Shown here: positions 43,495 to 53,037 of the stretch, piece after piece
How positions within the stretch are numbered: position 1 is the first letter of the stretch
Layout of the letters: every line of letters begins with the position of its first letter
NCBI RefSeq assembly: GCF_007859955.1
Contig: NZ_SJPR01000004.1
Span: forward strand, 248,001-312,000
Direction of reading: 5' to 3'
Length of the DNA: 64,000 bases
DNA from: Botrimarina colliarenosi
Lineage (GTDB): Bacteria; Planctomycetota; Planctomycetia; Pirellulales; Lacipirellulaceae
The notes under the pieces: model-generated
Databases searched by the model: none
What the model saw: the letters and a program-made list of their open reading frames with translations, nothing else
Told to the model about the DNA's origin: nothing
Program-made: the position numbers and the translations under genes

Positions 43495-44557
43495 ACACGA
43501 TCAACATCGTGTCGCCGTAGCTGTAGAAGCGGTAGCGTTCGGCGATTGCCTCCCGATACGCGGCCCGGATCAGTTCGACCCCTCCGAACGCCTGCACCAG
43601 CAGCAACAGCGTGGTGCGGGGGAAATGGAAGTTGGTCATCAAGGCGTCGACCGCCCTGAATTGATGGGGAGGTCTCAGGAAGAGCGTGGTGTCGCCGCTC
43701 CAAGGGGCGACCGCTTGACCTGCCGGCGCGGTCGCCGCAGCGGTCTCCAGCGTCCGGACCGACGTGGTCCCCACCGCGATGATCCTGCCGTCAGTGGCCC
43801 GGGTCTGGTTGATCGCGTCGGCAGCGGAGGGGAGCAACTCTCCCCATTCGGCGTGCATCTGGTGCCCGTCCGAGGTGTCGGCCTTGATTGGCCTGAACGT
43901 CCCCAAGCCGACGTGGAGCGTCACCGCCGTGAACTCGACGCCCCGCGCCTCGATCTGCCGGAGCAGGCTCTGGGTGAAATGCAGCCCCGCGGTGGGGGCC
44001 GCTACCGCGCCCGGCTTACGGGCGAAAACGGTCTGGTAGCGGGCGATGTCGTCATCGACCATCTTTCCGTCGCGGATGTAGTGGGGCAGCGGCACGCGGC
44101 CGACCCGCGTCAGCACCTCGTCGACGCTGGCGCCGCTCTCGGGCCGGGCGACCCACTGCCCCTCGCTGAGCTTTTCAACCAGCCACAGGCGCTCGGCCTC
44201 ACGATTCTCGCGGTCCAGTAAGACCACCTTCTCAAACGGCTCGAGCGTGCCGCGTGTTTTGCAGACGATCCGCCAGTCGCCGCTCGGCTCGGCCGACAGG
44301 AACAATCCGCGCCAGGCGCCCCCGGTCTTGAGGCGTTTGCCGGTCAGCGTCGCGGGGAGGACCTTCGTGTCGTTGAGGACCATCCGGTCCCCACCGCCGA
44401 CAAAGTCGGGGAGGTCGCGGACATGCCAGTGGGTGATCGACTGCTTCTGGCGATCGACCAGCATCAGGCGTGCGTCGGCTCGGTTGGCGAGCGGCTCCTG
44501 CGCGATCAACTCGCGCGGCAGCTCGTAGTCGAACAGGAGGGGGTCACTCTCTGACAC
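43493..44557 (-). CDS. queA: S-adenosylmethionine:tRNA ribosyltransferase-isomerase
   Basis: 354 residues. FDYELPRELIAQEPLANRADARLMLVDR (in halves) is the family start; DRMVLNDTKVLPATLTGKR, PHYIRDGKMVDDDIARYQTVFA, APTAGLHFTQ and NFHFPRTTLLLLVQAFGG are diagnostic. It transfers the ribosyl part of S-adenosylmethionine to preQ1 in tRNA, the penultimate step of queuosine synthesis. GTG 44557 is chosen because the family starts there; the frame is open upstream into a Pro/Arg-rich stretch. Its end overlaps the pilin terminator on the opposite strand. Confidence 0.94.
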   Translation of the reverse strand: MSESDPLLFDYELPRELIAQEPLANRADARLMLVDRQKQSITHWHVRDLPDFVGGGDRMVLNDTKVLPATLTGKRLKTGGAWRGLFLSAEPSGDWRIVCKTRGTLEPFEKVVLLDRENREAERLWLVEKLSEGQWVARPESGASVDEVLTRVGRVPLPHYIRDGKMVDDDIARYQTVFARKPGAVAAPTAGLHFTQSLLRQIEARGVEFTAVTLHVGLGTFRPIKADTSDGHQMHAEWGELLPSAADAINQTRATDGRIIAVGTTSVRTLETAAATAPAGQAVAPWSGDTTLFLRPPHQFRAVDALMTNFHFPRTTLLLLVQAFGGVELIRAAYREAIAERYRFYSYGDTMLIV

Positions 44558-44756
44558 GGATACTGGCGGGAGGGAGACTTCGGGAAGGTGCAAGGCGAAC
44601 CATCGTAGACGCCGCCGCACCTCAAGACGACGGTGAATCTGTCGGTAGGCCCCTTCGGGCGTCATCAGGACCACCGGCCTGTCGCCCGGCCGGCGACGCC
44701 CGGCCGGCGGGCGGCTACGATCGGGGGCAATCTGACCGTCTCCCCAGCCCCGACGT

Positions 44757-45635
44757 ATGAGCCACACGATCCACATTCCCGTCATGCCGGCGGAGGTGAT
44801 TGAGCAACTTGCTCCTCAGCCAGGGATGCAGATGTTCGACGGCACGCTCGGCGGAGGGGGGCACACCCGGATGCTCGCCGAGCGGGTCGCACCGGATGGC
44901 CGCGTCGTCGCGGTCGATCGCGACCCGGGGGCGGTCGAACGGGCCGAGACCGCTCTCCGCGGCCTGCCAATCGCCGTCGCTTGCGCCAGCTACGCCGAGG
45001 CGCCCGAGGTTCTCGCCGAGGCGGGCGTCGGGCCGCTCGACGGCATTCTGCTCGACCTGGGCCTCTCGAGCGACCAGCTCGAGGACCGCGAGCGGGGCTT
45101 TAGCTTCCACGCCGACGGGCCGCTCGACCTGCGGTTCGACCCCACCGAAGGGAAGCCCGCTGCGCAGCTCATCGCCCGGCTCTCGGCCGAACACCTGGCG
45201 GACGTCATCTACCGCTACGGCGAGGAGCGCTGCAGCCGTCGCATCGCGCGCGCCATCGTCGAACGCCGCAGCATCGCGCCGATCCAGACCGCCGGTGACC
45301 TCGCTGCCGTAATCCGTCGCGCCGTCCCCCGCAATTACGACGCCCGGATCGACCCCGCGACACGGACGTTTCAGGCCTTGCGGATCGCCGTCAACAACGA
45401 GCTCGACCAACTCGAGCTTGCGCTGCGTCGGTTGCCGGCGTTGCTGGCGCCGGGGGGGCGGATCGTCATCATCAGCTTTCACTCGCTGGAGGACCGGCTC
45501 GTTAAGGAGGCGTTCCGCGGCGACGAAAGCCTCCAGGTGCTGACCAACAAGCCGCTCCGACCGACCGACGACGAGGTGGCGGTAAACCCGCGTTCGCGGA
45601 GCGCCAAGCTGCGGGTCGCCCAACGGATCGTTTAG
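44757..45635 (+). CDS. rsmH: 16S rRNA (cytosine1402-N4)-methyltransferase RsmH
   Basis: 292 residues. HIPVMPAEVIEQL, FDGTLGGGGHTRMLAE (S-adenosylmethionine loop), AVDRDPGAV, GILLDLGLSSDQLEDRERGFSF (in halves), TRTFQALRIAVNNELDQL and IISFHSLEDRLVK are diagnostic. It methylates C1402 in the ribosomal decoding site. In most bacteria it is in the mraZ-rsmH-ftsL-ftsI cluster; here the neighbours are queA, a one-helix protein and an ATPase, in keeping with the loss of the FtsZ-based division cluster in planctomycetes. Confidence 0.95.
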   Translation: MSHTIHIPVMPAEVIEQLAPQPGMQMFDGTLGGGGHTRMLAERVAPDGRVVAVDRDPGAVERAETALRGLPIAVACASYAEAPEVLAEAGVGPLDGILLDLGLSSDQLEDRERGFSFHADGPLDLRFDPTEGKPAAQLIARLSAEHLADVIYRYGEERCSRRIARAIVERRSIAPIQTAGDLAAVIRRAVPRNYDARIDPATRTFQALRIAVNNELDQLELALRRLPALLAPGGRIVIISFHSLEDRLVKEAFRGDESLQVLTNKPLRPTDDEVAVNPRSRSAKLRVAQRIV

Positions 45636-45687
45636 CGGCTTCAATGGCGTTGACGCCGAGGAAGGGGGCTGCGAAAAGCGACGCCCC

Positions 45688-46062
45688 ATGCAGACCGCCC
45701 CCGCCAAACCCGCCCCCCGTCCCTGGTACGCCACCGATTCGGGCCGCGCCGGCGCCGCCCTGTCGATCGTCACGATTGCTGTGCTGGCGGTCGGCATCGC
45801 GGTCATCAACGGCTCGCGGTCGGCCGAGCCGGTCGAACAAGCCAGCAACGAAGACTTCGATAGCTACACGACGCGCGCCCCGGCCGGCGAGAAGCCGAGT
45901 AACCAACCCGAAGTGATTGTGGTCACCGGCACGGCGCCGCCCCCCACGGCGTTGCCCGCCCCCGAAGAGGCGCCCCCACTGTCGGAGGTCGAGTTGCCCC
46001 TCGTCGAAGGCTCCTCGGCGACGGCGCAGCGTGACCAGCCCTTCGAACCGGATCGGCGCTGA
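45688..46062 (+). CDS. Small one-helix membrane protein of unknown function
   Basis: 124 residues. About 20 Pro/Ala-rich residues, one hydrophobic helix (AGAALSIVTIAVLAVGIAVI), then a Pro/Glu-rich segment that would lie outside the cytoplasm. It occupies the position of ftsL (directly after rsmH, same strand, one helix, N-terminus inside), but the external part is proline-rich and not a coiled coil, so FtsL is not supported. The start ATG 45688 lies 52 bases after rsmH. A frame at 45644-45916 overlaps it and is Pro-rich without a helix, so it was rejected. Confidence 0.6.
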   Translation: MQTAPAKPAPRPWYATDSGRAGAALSIVTIAVLAVGIAVINGSRSAEPVEQASNEDFDSYTTRAPAGEKPSNQPEVIVVTGTAPPPTALPAPEEAPPLSEVELPLVEGSSATAQRDQPFEPDRR

Positions 46063-46072
46063 AGCGTAACGA

Positions 46073-46825
46073 CTACACCGAATCGTCGCCGAGCAATTGG
46101 CGTAGCATGCGTTCGGGTGATTCGAGAAGCGCCCTCGTAACGCGGTAGTGCTCGGTCTGCTCGTAGTCGATCGGTTCGATACCGCGGCCGTTGAACTCGT
46201 AGATCCGCGCCGTCGGATAGCTCATCAGGAGGGGCGAGTGGGTCGCGATCACCAGCTGCGACCCCTTCTTCACTAGATCGTCGAGCAGCACCAGAAACGA
46301 CAGTTGCCGCTGGGGCGAAAGCGCCGCCTCGGGCTCGTCGAGCAGGTAGAGCCCCTGCCCGAATCGATTTTCGGCCAGCGACAGAAACGCCTCGCCGTGG
46401 GACTGCTCATGCAGCGACCGATCACTGTATCCATCCAGCGAGCCGACACGTTCGATCTCCGTGGCCACGTTATAAAGGCTCTCGGCCCGCAAGAACCACG
46501 CGTCGGGAACCAGGGCCGTGTAGCGACGCAGCCGGAGCGCCTGGTGCAAGTCGGAATGGCTGTCGCGCGTACCAAATCGCAGATTACGGCTGCCTCCCTC
46601 CGCACAGAGTCCGTTGGCGATCGCGATCGCTTCGAGCAGTGTTGATTTGCCCGACCCGTTTTCTCCAACGAAGAACGTGACCTGAGGGTGCAGATCGAGC
46701 GAGGAGAACTCACGCAGCGCCGGCAGCTGAAACGGATAATGCGCGGGATTGACGATTCGGTCCCGCTCGAGCGAGACAGACTCGATGTAGGGCCCCGGCG
46801 TCACGCCGTGTCGAAAATGGGTCAT
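46073..46825 (-). CDS. AAA family ATPase (ABC/SMC-like, single domain)
   Basis: 250 residues. Walker A VGENGSGKSTLLEAIAI near residue 55, signature-like HEQSHGEAFLSLAENRF, Walker B GLYLLDEPEAALSP, and a switch histidine in VIATHSPLLMS. The order is that of the AAA_21/OLD-like ATPases without the TOPRIM nuclease domain, close to YhbJ- or RecF-like chromosomal ATPases of 240-260 residues. The partner and role are unknown; stand-alone copies occur both as house genes and as parts of defence systems, but there is no nuclease or effector beside it here. It converges with the small membrane protein, with 10 bases between the stops. Confidence 0.85.
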   Translation of the reverse strand: MTHFRHGVTPGPYIESVSLERDRIVNPAHYPFQLPALREFSSLDLHPQVTFFVGENGSGKSTLLEAIAIANGLCAEGGSRNLRFGTRDSHSDLHQALRLRRYTALVPDAWFLRAESLYNVATEIERVGSLDGYSDRSLHEQSHGEAFLSLAENRFGQGLYLLDEPEAALSPQRQLSFLVLLDDLVKKGSQLVIATHSPLLMSYPTARIYEFNGRGIEPIDYEQTEHYRVTRALLESPERMLRQLLGDDSV

Positions 46826-47366
46826 CCCTCTCCCGATTCTGTCTGACAGCTCAACAGCAGGTTTTACCCGAGGGTCGAGGCCGTGAGGACCAAGAAGTTG
46901 GGCTTAGGTCGGGCAGCGGCCTTGGGTTTCGGGGACCAACGTTAAACTGGTAGACCTCCGTCATTCGCATCGGGAGGTATTCAGCGAGCAACGACACGTA
47001 GGGCTGGCCGCGGGTCGTGGTTGTTTCAACCCCCTAGCCGCGGGGCCTAGCCGTGGGGCGGCGAGGGGCATTGAGCGGCCCCGAGGATACCGACAGGGCC
47101 TTCCAGTCGCCTTCCAAACCGAGGCAAAATAGCCAAAATCGTTGCCGACGACTAATTCCGACAATTTACGTTGCGCCACCGCAGCGGCTCGGCCTATAGC
47201 ACAAGTCGCATGGGCTGTTTTCAATGATGCCTGCCGGGCCGGAACAATCCTGCCGGGCTGGTCGGTGCATCAGTTTCCAGGATGTCCCTGCCCCCCGTCT
47301 GGCTCTCGTTGGTGTTCCAACGATCAGCTGGGGTCGCCGCCTTTTCCGCTTCAACCGTTTCGCGTT
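46826..47366. other. Intergenic region before the giant Ig-repeat protein
   Basis: About 540 bases between the ATPase (minus) and the surface protein (plus). The last 225 bases are in frame with the surface gene, but they do not read as a signal region, so ATG 47367 is preferred. A weak promoter-like pair (TTGCCG at 47142, 17 bases, TTTACG at 47165) is present. Around 46980-47060 the sequence has a Gly/Cys-rich look with partial palindromes (CCGCGGGTC, CTAGCCGCGGGGCCTAGCCG) that echo the CTAGCGCCG repeat family. No gene was recognised. Confidence 0.4.
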
Positions 47367-50300
47367 ATGAAAAAGAACTGGCGTCGCGCCGCTGTGGAAC
47401 AACGGAAGAAGCGGCGGGGTCTCGGGCTCGAAAAACTTGAGAGCCGCTTGGCCTTCGATGTGCAGGGCGCCACGCTCGGCGACGACGTCTTCTCAACGAG
47501 TGAGAACGGCCCGCAAGTCGAGCTCGATGTGCTGGCGAACGACCTCTTCGACGCCGACTACGTCGGCGGCCGTCTAATCACGTCGGTCAGCTTTGGCAGC
47601 GAAGGGGGACGCCTCGAGATCGCCCCCGACGGCAGTCGGTTGCGGTACACCCCGCCCGCTGACTTTGACGGAGTCGAAACCTTCGACTACGCCGTCGATG
47701 GCGCGCACACCGCCACCGTTCGGGTGAACATCACTTCGCCGCTCGGGGACGACACCTACAACGTGCTCCCGACGGGCCAGAGCGTGTTGCTGCCGGTGCT
47801 CGAGAACGACCCGTTCTGGACGGGCTACGGCGGCGCACGGCGGATCACCTCGGTGAGCGTCGGGAGCCTTGGCGGCCTGATTGAAGTCGCCGACGACGGT
47901 AAGTCGATCCGCTACACGGCGCCGCTGGACGCTGTCAAATCGGAGACCTTCATCTATGTCATCGACGACCTCTACTCGGCGACGGTGACGATCGAAATCC
48001 CCGACCCGCTAGAGCCTGACCGGTACGAGCTGATCCAGCACGATCCGGCGACGCGGCTCGACGTGCTGGCGAATGACCCCTTCTGGACCGGGTACACGGG
48101 CGAACGACGGATCACGAACGTCGTCGCCGGCCGCTCGGAGGGCGCCGTCGTGATCGCGCCCGACGGCAAGTCGCTGATCTACACCCCCGATACGGCGAAA
48201 ACTTCTTCCGGGTGGTACGACACCGTGACGTACGTGGTCGACGGGCTCTATGAAGAACGAGCGACCGTCATCGTCTACCGCCCCGTCGTGGATGACACGT
48301 TCGACGTTGACGAGAACAGCACCGGCTTTGTGTACAACGTCACAGAGAACGACCGCTTTCGGAACGCTGGCGGCAGCTATCGGGACGTGGTCGATTTCGT
48401 CACCGCCGTAACGCAGCCCGACAGCGGCGGAACGGTGGCCATCTCGGACGACGGGCGTGGCGTCGTGTACTCGCCGGCGCCGGGCTTCTCGGGCGTCGAC
48501 ACCTTCACCTACCTCGCCGACGGGAAGCACGAGGCGACCGTCCGAGTCAACGTCACCCAACCCGTGCGTGACGACCAGTTTGGCGCCCTCTACCAGGACA
48601 CGCCCGATCAGGCGCTCGCGGTCCTGGCGAACGACTTTCTCGGCAACGGATACGCGGGCGCCAAGATCATCACCTCTTTCGGCGCCACCGAGAACGGCGG
48701 AACTTTGCGGATTGGGTCGGACGGCAAAACGCTCTTCTACACGCCAGCCGCCGGCTACACCGGCCCCGACCGTTTCGAGTACACCGTCGATGGCGCGCTC
48801 ACGGCGACGGCCGAGTTGACCGTCCATGCCCTGGCCGTCAACGATTCGGAGACGATCCGCTACTACACGCTTGGGCAGAGCTTCGTCGTCGACCTGCTGG
48901 CGAACGACAAGTTCCAATTCGGCTACCAGGGAGCCGGACAGGTAACGGCGGTTGAGCTGGTCACCGGCTCGGCCGACTTCACGTACACCGCCTCGGGACG
49001 CCTCTCGATCACGCCGCACAGCCCTTGGGTGTCGATCCGCTACACGGTCGATGGCAAGTACGAAGCGATGTTGAGTTTCTCTGTCCCGCGACAGACGACG
49101 GGGGACGCCTTCGTCTTCGACCAGAACTCCGGCGAGCACGCCCTCTCGGTTCTTACCAACGACTTCAAAAACTACCGCCAATCCTATAGCGGACCTCGCA
49201 AAGTCACCGCCGTCTCGGCGTCGACCAACGGCGGAGGGGTGTCGATCGACTCCGACGGGCGAACCGTTCTTTACACGCCCCCTGCCGACTTCTACGGCCG
49301 CGACACGTTCACCTACACGGTCGACGACGTCTGGACCGAGACCGTCGTGGTCAATGTGATCCGCCGCGTTCGCGACGATAAGTTCCGCGTCGATGCCGCG
49401 GACGGCGCCCAGACGTTGCCGGTGCTCGTCAACGACCTCTTCGGCGCGAATTATTCCGGCGTTGGACAGATTACGGGGGTCACGGCCGCGGCTTCGGGGG
49501 CGTCACTCTCGATCGGTCCTGATGGGCAATCGATCGTCTACACCCCGGCGCCAGGATTCACGGGGGTCGATTCGTTCGGCTACACCGTTGATGGCGTTTT
49601 GAAGGCGACCGTCCAGGTGGTGGTCGACACCGGCGCGCCGGGTTCCGCCGAAACGTTTGCTGGCGTCGATGACTATTTTGACTTTTTGCTGGCTGGCGCT
49701 TTAGAGCGGTACGGCAACGCTTTTGGTGCGGCAGCTTGGAATACCGTTTACTTGAACTCGACAGGAGTCCTGTTCGCTTACGACAGCGACAGTTTGACCG
49801 CTACTCGCTCGCACTCCGAGACGAACGTGCAGGTCGCCGGCGTCGATGAAGGGGACGTCGTCGAGTTCGATTCGGACTACAGCTATGTGCTGACCGACTC
49901 GGGCGTCGCGATCCTCGACGCTTGGCCCGCCGACGAATTGTCGGTCGTTTCCAACATCGACGTCACGGGCCGCCCCGTCGCGGAGTTTCTTTATGGCGAT
50001 CGGCTAACCGTCATTTCAGAAATCGGCAACCAGAATCCCTACTTGCTCAACTACCCGCGTGGGGTCGTTGTCTCCGACTTTGCCGACTCGTTCTCCGATA
50101 GTTTCGGCTGGCCGGGCTACCCGGCGACCCCGTCCCAGACCGTCATCACCGTGATCGACGTGTCCGATCGGCACGCGCCGCAGGTCGTCCAGTCCACGAC
50201 CCTCGACGGTCGCTACGTCGATTCACGATCGATTGACGGGCAGGTGTACGCCATTGTCAGCAACACGCCGACGTCGCCGTTCGATCTGCGGGTTATCGAT

Positions 50301-52418
50301 GAAGACGACGACCCCCAAACAACCAATCGCTACGAGACCCAGGAAGAGTTTGTCGCGCGGGTCTCGGCCAACCGCGGCGCCTCCGTGGAAGCGGCGTTGC
50401 CTAGCTACACCACGTCGGGAGCCGATGGCGAAACAGTCCGGACCGGCCTGCTCAACACACCGGACACCGTCCATAGGCCGCTTGTCGATGGGGCCAATAC
50501 GTTGATCTCGATCGTGTCGATCGACGCCACCTCGGACACGCCCGGTCTGACCGACACGACGGCCGTCTACAGCACCGGCGCCGGGACGATCTACGCGACT
50601 CGCGATAGCCTCTATGTCCTCGATTCGGAATCGTCTGCCGAGGATGGCCAATCGACGCGGATCGCTAAGTTCAACTGGGACCCGGCGAGCGGCGGCGTCG
50701 ACTTCGCTACGAGCGCCACCGTTCCAGGAACCATTGTCAACCAGTTCGCGGTCGACGAAACCGACGGCCTGCTGCGGATCGCCACGACCGTCACCAACAC
50801 GGGTTCAGGAAACTGGTCGGGCCGCGACGAGAATCTGTTGTTCGTGCTCCGTGAGGACGACGGCGTTATGGAGGCGGTCGGTTCGGTAAAGAATTGGGCG
50901 TTGGACGAAGACATCCGCTCGGTGCGATTCCTCGGCGACCGGGCGTTCGTCACCACGTTCCGCACGGTGGACCCGCTGTTCGCACTGGACCTCTCCGACC
51001 CGTCACGCCCCGAGGCGGTCGGTCACGTGACGCTGCCCGGGTTCAGCAGCTACATGCACCTGGTGGACGAGAACCACCTGCTGACCGTCGGGATGAATAC
51101 GCCGACCGGCCATGGCGGGCCGACACAGGTCTCGCTGTTCGATATCTCGGACTTGCTGCAACCACTTCGCATCGGTGAGTACACCTTCCCAAGGTTCACA
51201 ACCAGCGAGGCGCAGGTCGACCACCACGCCTTCGGGTACTTCGACGAGCACGGCTTGCTGGCGATCCCCGTTGCCGGAACATCCATCGAACGTGTCGACC
51301 TCGACGGCGACGGGTACAACGAAACCCGCGAGGTGGTCCATTCGAATGAGCTCGCCATCTTTACCATCGACATCACGGCCGCCGTCCCCGCGGACCGCCT
51401 ACAGTTCACCGCTGCGATCGAACACGACGCAACCGTCCAGCGGAGCGGCTACATCGGCGACAAGCTCTACTCGATTGGCCGCGACGCCGTGAAGGTGGTC
51501 GACGTGGCGAACCCGGGCGTCGTCATCGCATCGGCCGAGCTACCTGCCGCGCATATCCCCGACTTCGATCTAACGAACTTTACCAGCGCCGACCTCGTTC
51601 TGGTGGCGGCGCCGACGCTCCCCACTCCCATCGATGTATCGACGGGAGACCGTCGTCGCCAAACCCTCTCGGCAGCGCGAGAGCATTTGGCGGCCCGTCT
51701 CGGTGTCGCTGAAGGAGAACCGCTGTTGGTGACCGTTGAGCGCACCCCCACGGCGCCGGGCGGTGGCGACACCGCCGTCTTTCAGGTCGCCGGCGTCGCT
51801 TATCTCTATCGGATTGGCGCGAACGGCCGCTTCGAGCCGGCCACGCCGGCCTACGCCATCGACCCCAACTCAGAGGTTTGGAACGCGGTCCGGGCGCCTT
51901 CGATCGGTCCCTCAACCGCGACGCGGGGCGACTTCAATGGCGACGGACTCGTCAACGATGACGACGCCGAAGTCTGGCGGAACGCCTACGGAGACTGGTC
52001 GTTGACGCAACCGCTCGACGCCGACGCGAATCAAGATGGCGTCGTTGACACAGCGGACTACTCGATATGGAGAGATCACGTGCCGGCTAGCGAGCCAACC
52101 GTTGTCGATCCCGACCAGGGTCGCGAAGTGGCGCCGCGGGAGCGGGCGTTTGCGGACTTACGAGCGCCCTTCCAACCCGCCACCCGACACCCACTCGCAG
52201 CGCAAACCCGAGTGAGTCGTCCGCGGCTGAGCACCGGGACGGTTCCGACCAGGCCCGCCTTGTTGCTACTCTCGGCCGCTGACCAGGGGGGGCGTTCAAC
52301 ACCACAGCGCGACGGGGAGGATTACTCGCTAGGGCGTCAACCCTCGAACGACGAGACCGAAGAAAGCTCCGGCGCCATCGGCACAGACCCACGACGGATC
52401 CTCGAGCCGACTTTCTAG
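47367..52418 (+). CDS. Giant secreted protein: eight Ig-like repeats, beta-propeller, dockerin-like end
   Basis: 1683 residues. A basic start and LGLEKLESRLAFDVQ form the planctomycete leader for large secreted proteins. Eight repeats of about 90 residues start at nt 47482, 47749, 48016, 48292, 48571, 48842, 49102 and 49375; each has xxVLANDxFxxGYxGxxxITxV and ends YTxDGxxxATVxV, a cadherin/Ig-like fold. From about residue 762 to 1411 is a Beta_propel-type domain beginning SETNVQVAGVDEGDVVEFD. Residues 1522-1572 hold a dockerin-like pair, GDFNGDGLVNDDDAEVWR and DANQDGVVDTADYSIWRDH, with calcium-loop aspartates. The C-terminal 110 residues are low-complexity. It is probably an extracellular assembly or adhesion protein; a cohesin partner is not in this window. 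Confidence 0.9.
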   Translation: MKKNWRRAAVEQRKKRRGLGLEKLESRLAFDVQGATLGDDVFSTSENGPQVELDVLANDLFDADYVGGRLITSVSFGSEGGRLEIAPDGSRLRYTPPADFDGVETFDYAVDGAHTATVRVNITSPLGDDTYNVLPTGQSVLLPVLENDPFWTGYGGARRITSVSVGSLGGLIEVADDGKSIRYTAPLDAVKSETFIYVIDDLYSATVTIEIPDPLEPDRYELIQHDPATRLDVLANDPFWTGYTGERRITNVVAGRSEGAVVIAPDGKSLIYTPDTAKTSSGWYDTVTYVVDGLYEERATVIVYRPVVDDTFDVDENSTGFVYNVTENDRFRNAGGSYRDVVDFVTAVTQPDSGGTVAISDDGRGVVYSPAPGFSGVDTFTYLADGKHEATVRVNVTQPVRDDQFGALYQDTPDQALAVLANDFLGNGYAGAKIITSFGATENGGTLRIGSDGKTLFYTPAAGYTGPDRFEYTVDGALTATAELTVHALAVNDSETIRYYTLGQSFVVDLLANDKFQFGYQGAGQVTAVELVTGSADFTYTASGRLSITPHSPWVSIRYTVDGKYEAMLSFSVPRQTTGDAFVFDQNSGEHALSVLTNDFKNYRQSYSGPRKVTAVSASTNGGGVSIDSDGRTVLYTPPADFYGRDTFTYTVDDVWTETVVVNVIRRVRDDKFRVDAADGAQTLPVLVNDLFGANYSGVGQITGVTAAASGASLSIGPDGQSIVYTPAPGFTGVDSFGYTVDGVLKATVQVVVDTGAPGSAETFAGVDDYFDFLLAGALERYGNAFGAAAWNTVYLNSTGVLFAYDSDSLTATRSHSETNVQVAGVDEGDVVEFDSDYSYVLTDSGVAILDAWPADELSVVSNIDVTGRPVAEFLYGDRLTVISEIGNQNPYLLNYPRGVVVSDFADSFSDSFGWPGYPATPSQTVITVIDVSDRHAPQVVQSTTLDGRYVDSRSIDGQVYAIVSNTPTSPFDLRVIDEDDDPQTTNRYETQEEFVARVSANRGASVEAALPSYTTSGADGETVRTGLLNTPDTVHRPLVDGANTLISIVSIDATSDTPGLTDTTAVYSTGAGTIYATRDSLYVLDSESSAEDGQSTRIAKFNWDPASGGVDFATSATVPGTIVNQFAVDETDGLLRIATTVTNTGSGNWSGRDENLLFVLREDDGVMEAVGSVKNWALDEDIRSVRFLGDRAFVTTFRTVDPLFALDLSDPSRPEAVGHVTLPGFSSYMHLVDENHLLTVGMNTPTGHGGPTQVSLFDISDLLQPLRIGEYTFPRFTTSEAQVDHHAFGYFDEHGLLAIPVAGTSIERVDLDGDGYNETREVVHSNELAIFTIDITAAVPADRLQFTAAIEHDATVQRSGYIGDKLYSIGRDAVKVVDVANPGVVIASAELPAAHIPDFDLTNFTSADLVLVAAPTLPTPIDVSTGDRRRQTLSAAREHLAARLGVAEGEPLLVTVERTPTAPGGGDTAVFQVAGVAYLYRIGANGRFEPATPAYAIDPNSEVWNAVRAPSIGPSTATRGDFNGDGLVNDDDAEVWRNAYGDWSLTQPLDADANQDGVVDTADYSIWRDHVPASEPTVVDPDQGREVAPRERAFADLRAPFQPATRHPLAAQTRVSRPRLSTGTVPTRPALLLLSAADQGGRSTPQRDGEDYSLGRQPSNDETEESSGAIGTDPRRILEPTF

Positions 52419-52490
52419 TCCGGCCACACCTCGCTAGTCCGGCCACGCCTCGAGAGTCAAACGCACCAGGGCCGGCCCCCTCCAAACGGA

Positions 52491-52523
52491 AAACCCCGCG
52501 AAACACCTTGTTTCGCGGGGTTT
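52491..52523. terminator. Bidirectional terminator-like hairpin
   Basis: Stem AAACCCCGCGAAA (52491-52503) with 52511-52523 and a seven-base loop. T-runs are short on both sides (three on plus, four on minus). It lies between the end of the giant surface gene (plus) and the end of tRNA-Met (minus), so it can serve both. Confidence 0.7.
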
Positions 52524-52538
52524 ATCGCTGATTGAAGA

Positions 52539-52612
52539 TAGCCCGGGAGGGACTTGAACCCCCGACCAAGGAATTATGAGTTCCCTGCTCTAACCAACTG
52601 AGCTACCGGGCC
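52539..52612 (-). tRNA. tRNA-Met (elongator, anticodon CAT)
   Basis: 74 nt on the minus strand. Acceptor GGCCCGG pairs with CCGGGCT (G-U at the end), discriminator A. D-arm AGCTCAGTTGGTTAGAGC; anticodon loop CTCATAA; T-arm GGGGG-TTCAAGT-CCCTC. The paired first base and loop type indicate elongator Met; tRNA-Ile2 (lysidine, also CAT) cannot be excluded fully. CCA is not encoded. Confidence 0.93.
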
Positions 52613-52794
52613 GAGTCGTGTCGCAGCCAATATGGCTTAACCGGCGGGCGGGCTCAACGGAGTGGCGGAATCGTCGCGGGGGGCGCCGCCCCGGTTCTCT
52701 TGACCGCGACGGGCCGTTACCCTGTCGCCGGCGGCGGCGGGGCGTTTGCTCTGTGACGCCTGGACTCTTCTTGCTCCCCTTGAGGCTCTCGCCG

Positions 52795-53037
52795 ATGGCT
52801 GGCCGGAACGCCCGATTGGGCTTGGTGCTGTTTACCGTCTACGCGGTTTTTTACGCGGCCTTTGTGCTGGTCAACGCCTTCGCGGCCGACTGGATGGACG
52901 CCAAACCGTTGGCGGGACTCAACGCGGCCGTGCTGAGCGGATTCGGGTTAATCGTCTTGGCGCTCGTGCTGGCGCTCTTCTATGGGGTGACCGCGAGCAG
53001 CGCCCCGAGCGACATGCAGAACGGGGAGGGGCGATGA
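52795..53037 (+). CDS. DUF485 membrane protein (YjcH-like)
   Basis: 80 residues, two membrane helices: LGLVLFTVYAVFYAAFVLVNAF and LSGFGLIVLALVLALFYGVTA. The pattern RLGLVLFxVYxxxYxxFVxxN and its position just before an ActP-type symporter identify the YjcH/DUF485 family. Its stop overlaps the symporter start by 4 bases (ATGA). ATG 52795 is proposed; a GTG at 52753 would give 94 residues, nearer to the usual 100, so the start is uncertain. It is thought to help the symporter fold or work. Confidence 0.82.
   Translation: MAGRNARLGLVLFTVYAVFYAAFVLVNAFAADWMDAKPLAGLNAAVLSGFGLIVLALVLALFYGVTASSAPSDMQNGEGR

Noticed and set aside
45644-45916. A 90-codon frame overlapping the one-helix protein
   Set aside because: Pro/Arg-rich with no hydrophobic helix; the frame at 45688 is better supported.
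46073-46825. AAA ATPase as part of a defence system
   Set aside because: There is no nuclease, TOPRIM or other effector domain in the protein or beside it; the neighbours are rsmH and a surface protein. Single-domain ATPases of this type are common housekeeping genes.
52539-52612. Initiator tRNA-Met
   Set aside because: The first acceptor pair is matched (G-U) and the anticodon stem lacks the three G-C pairs of initiator tRNA, so elongator Met (or lysidine-modified Ile) is preferred.
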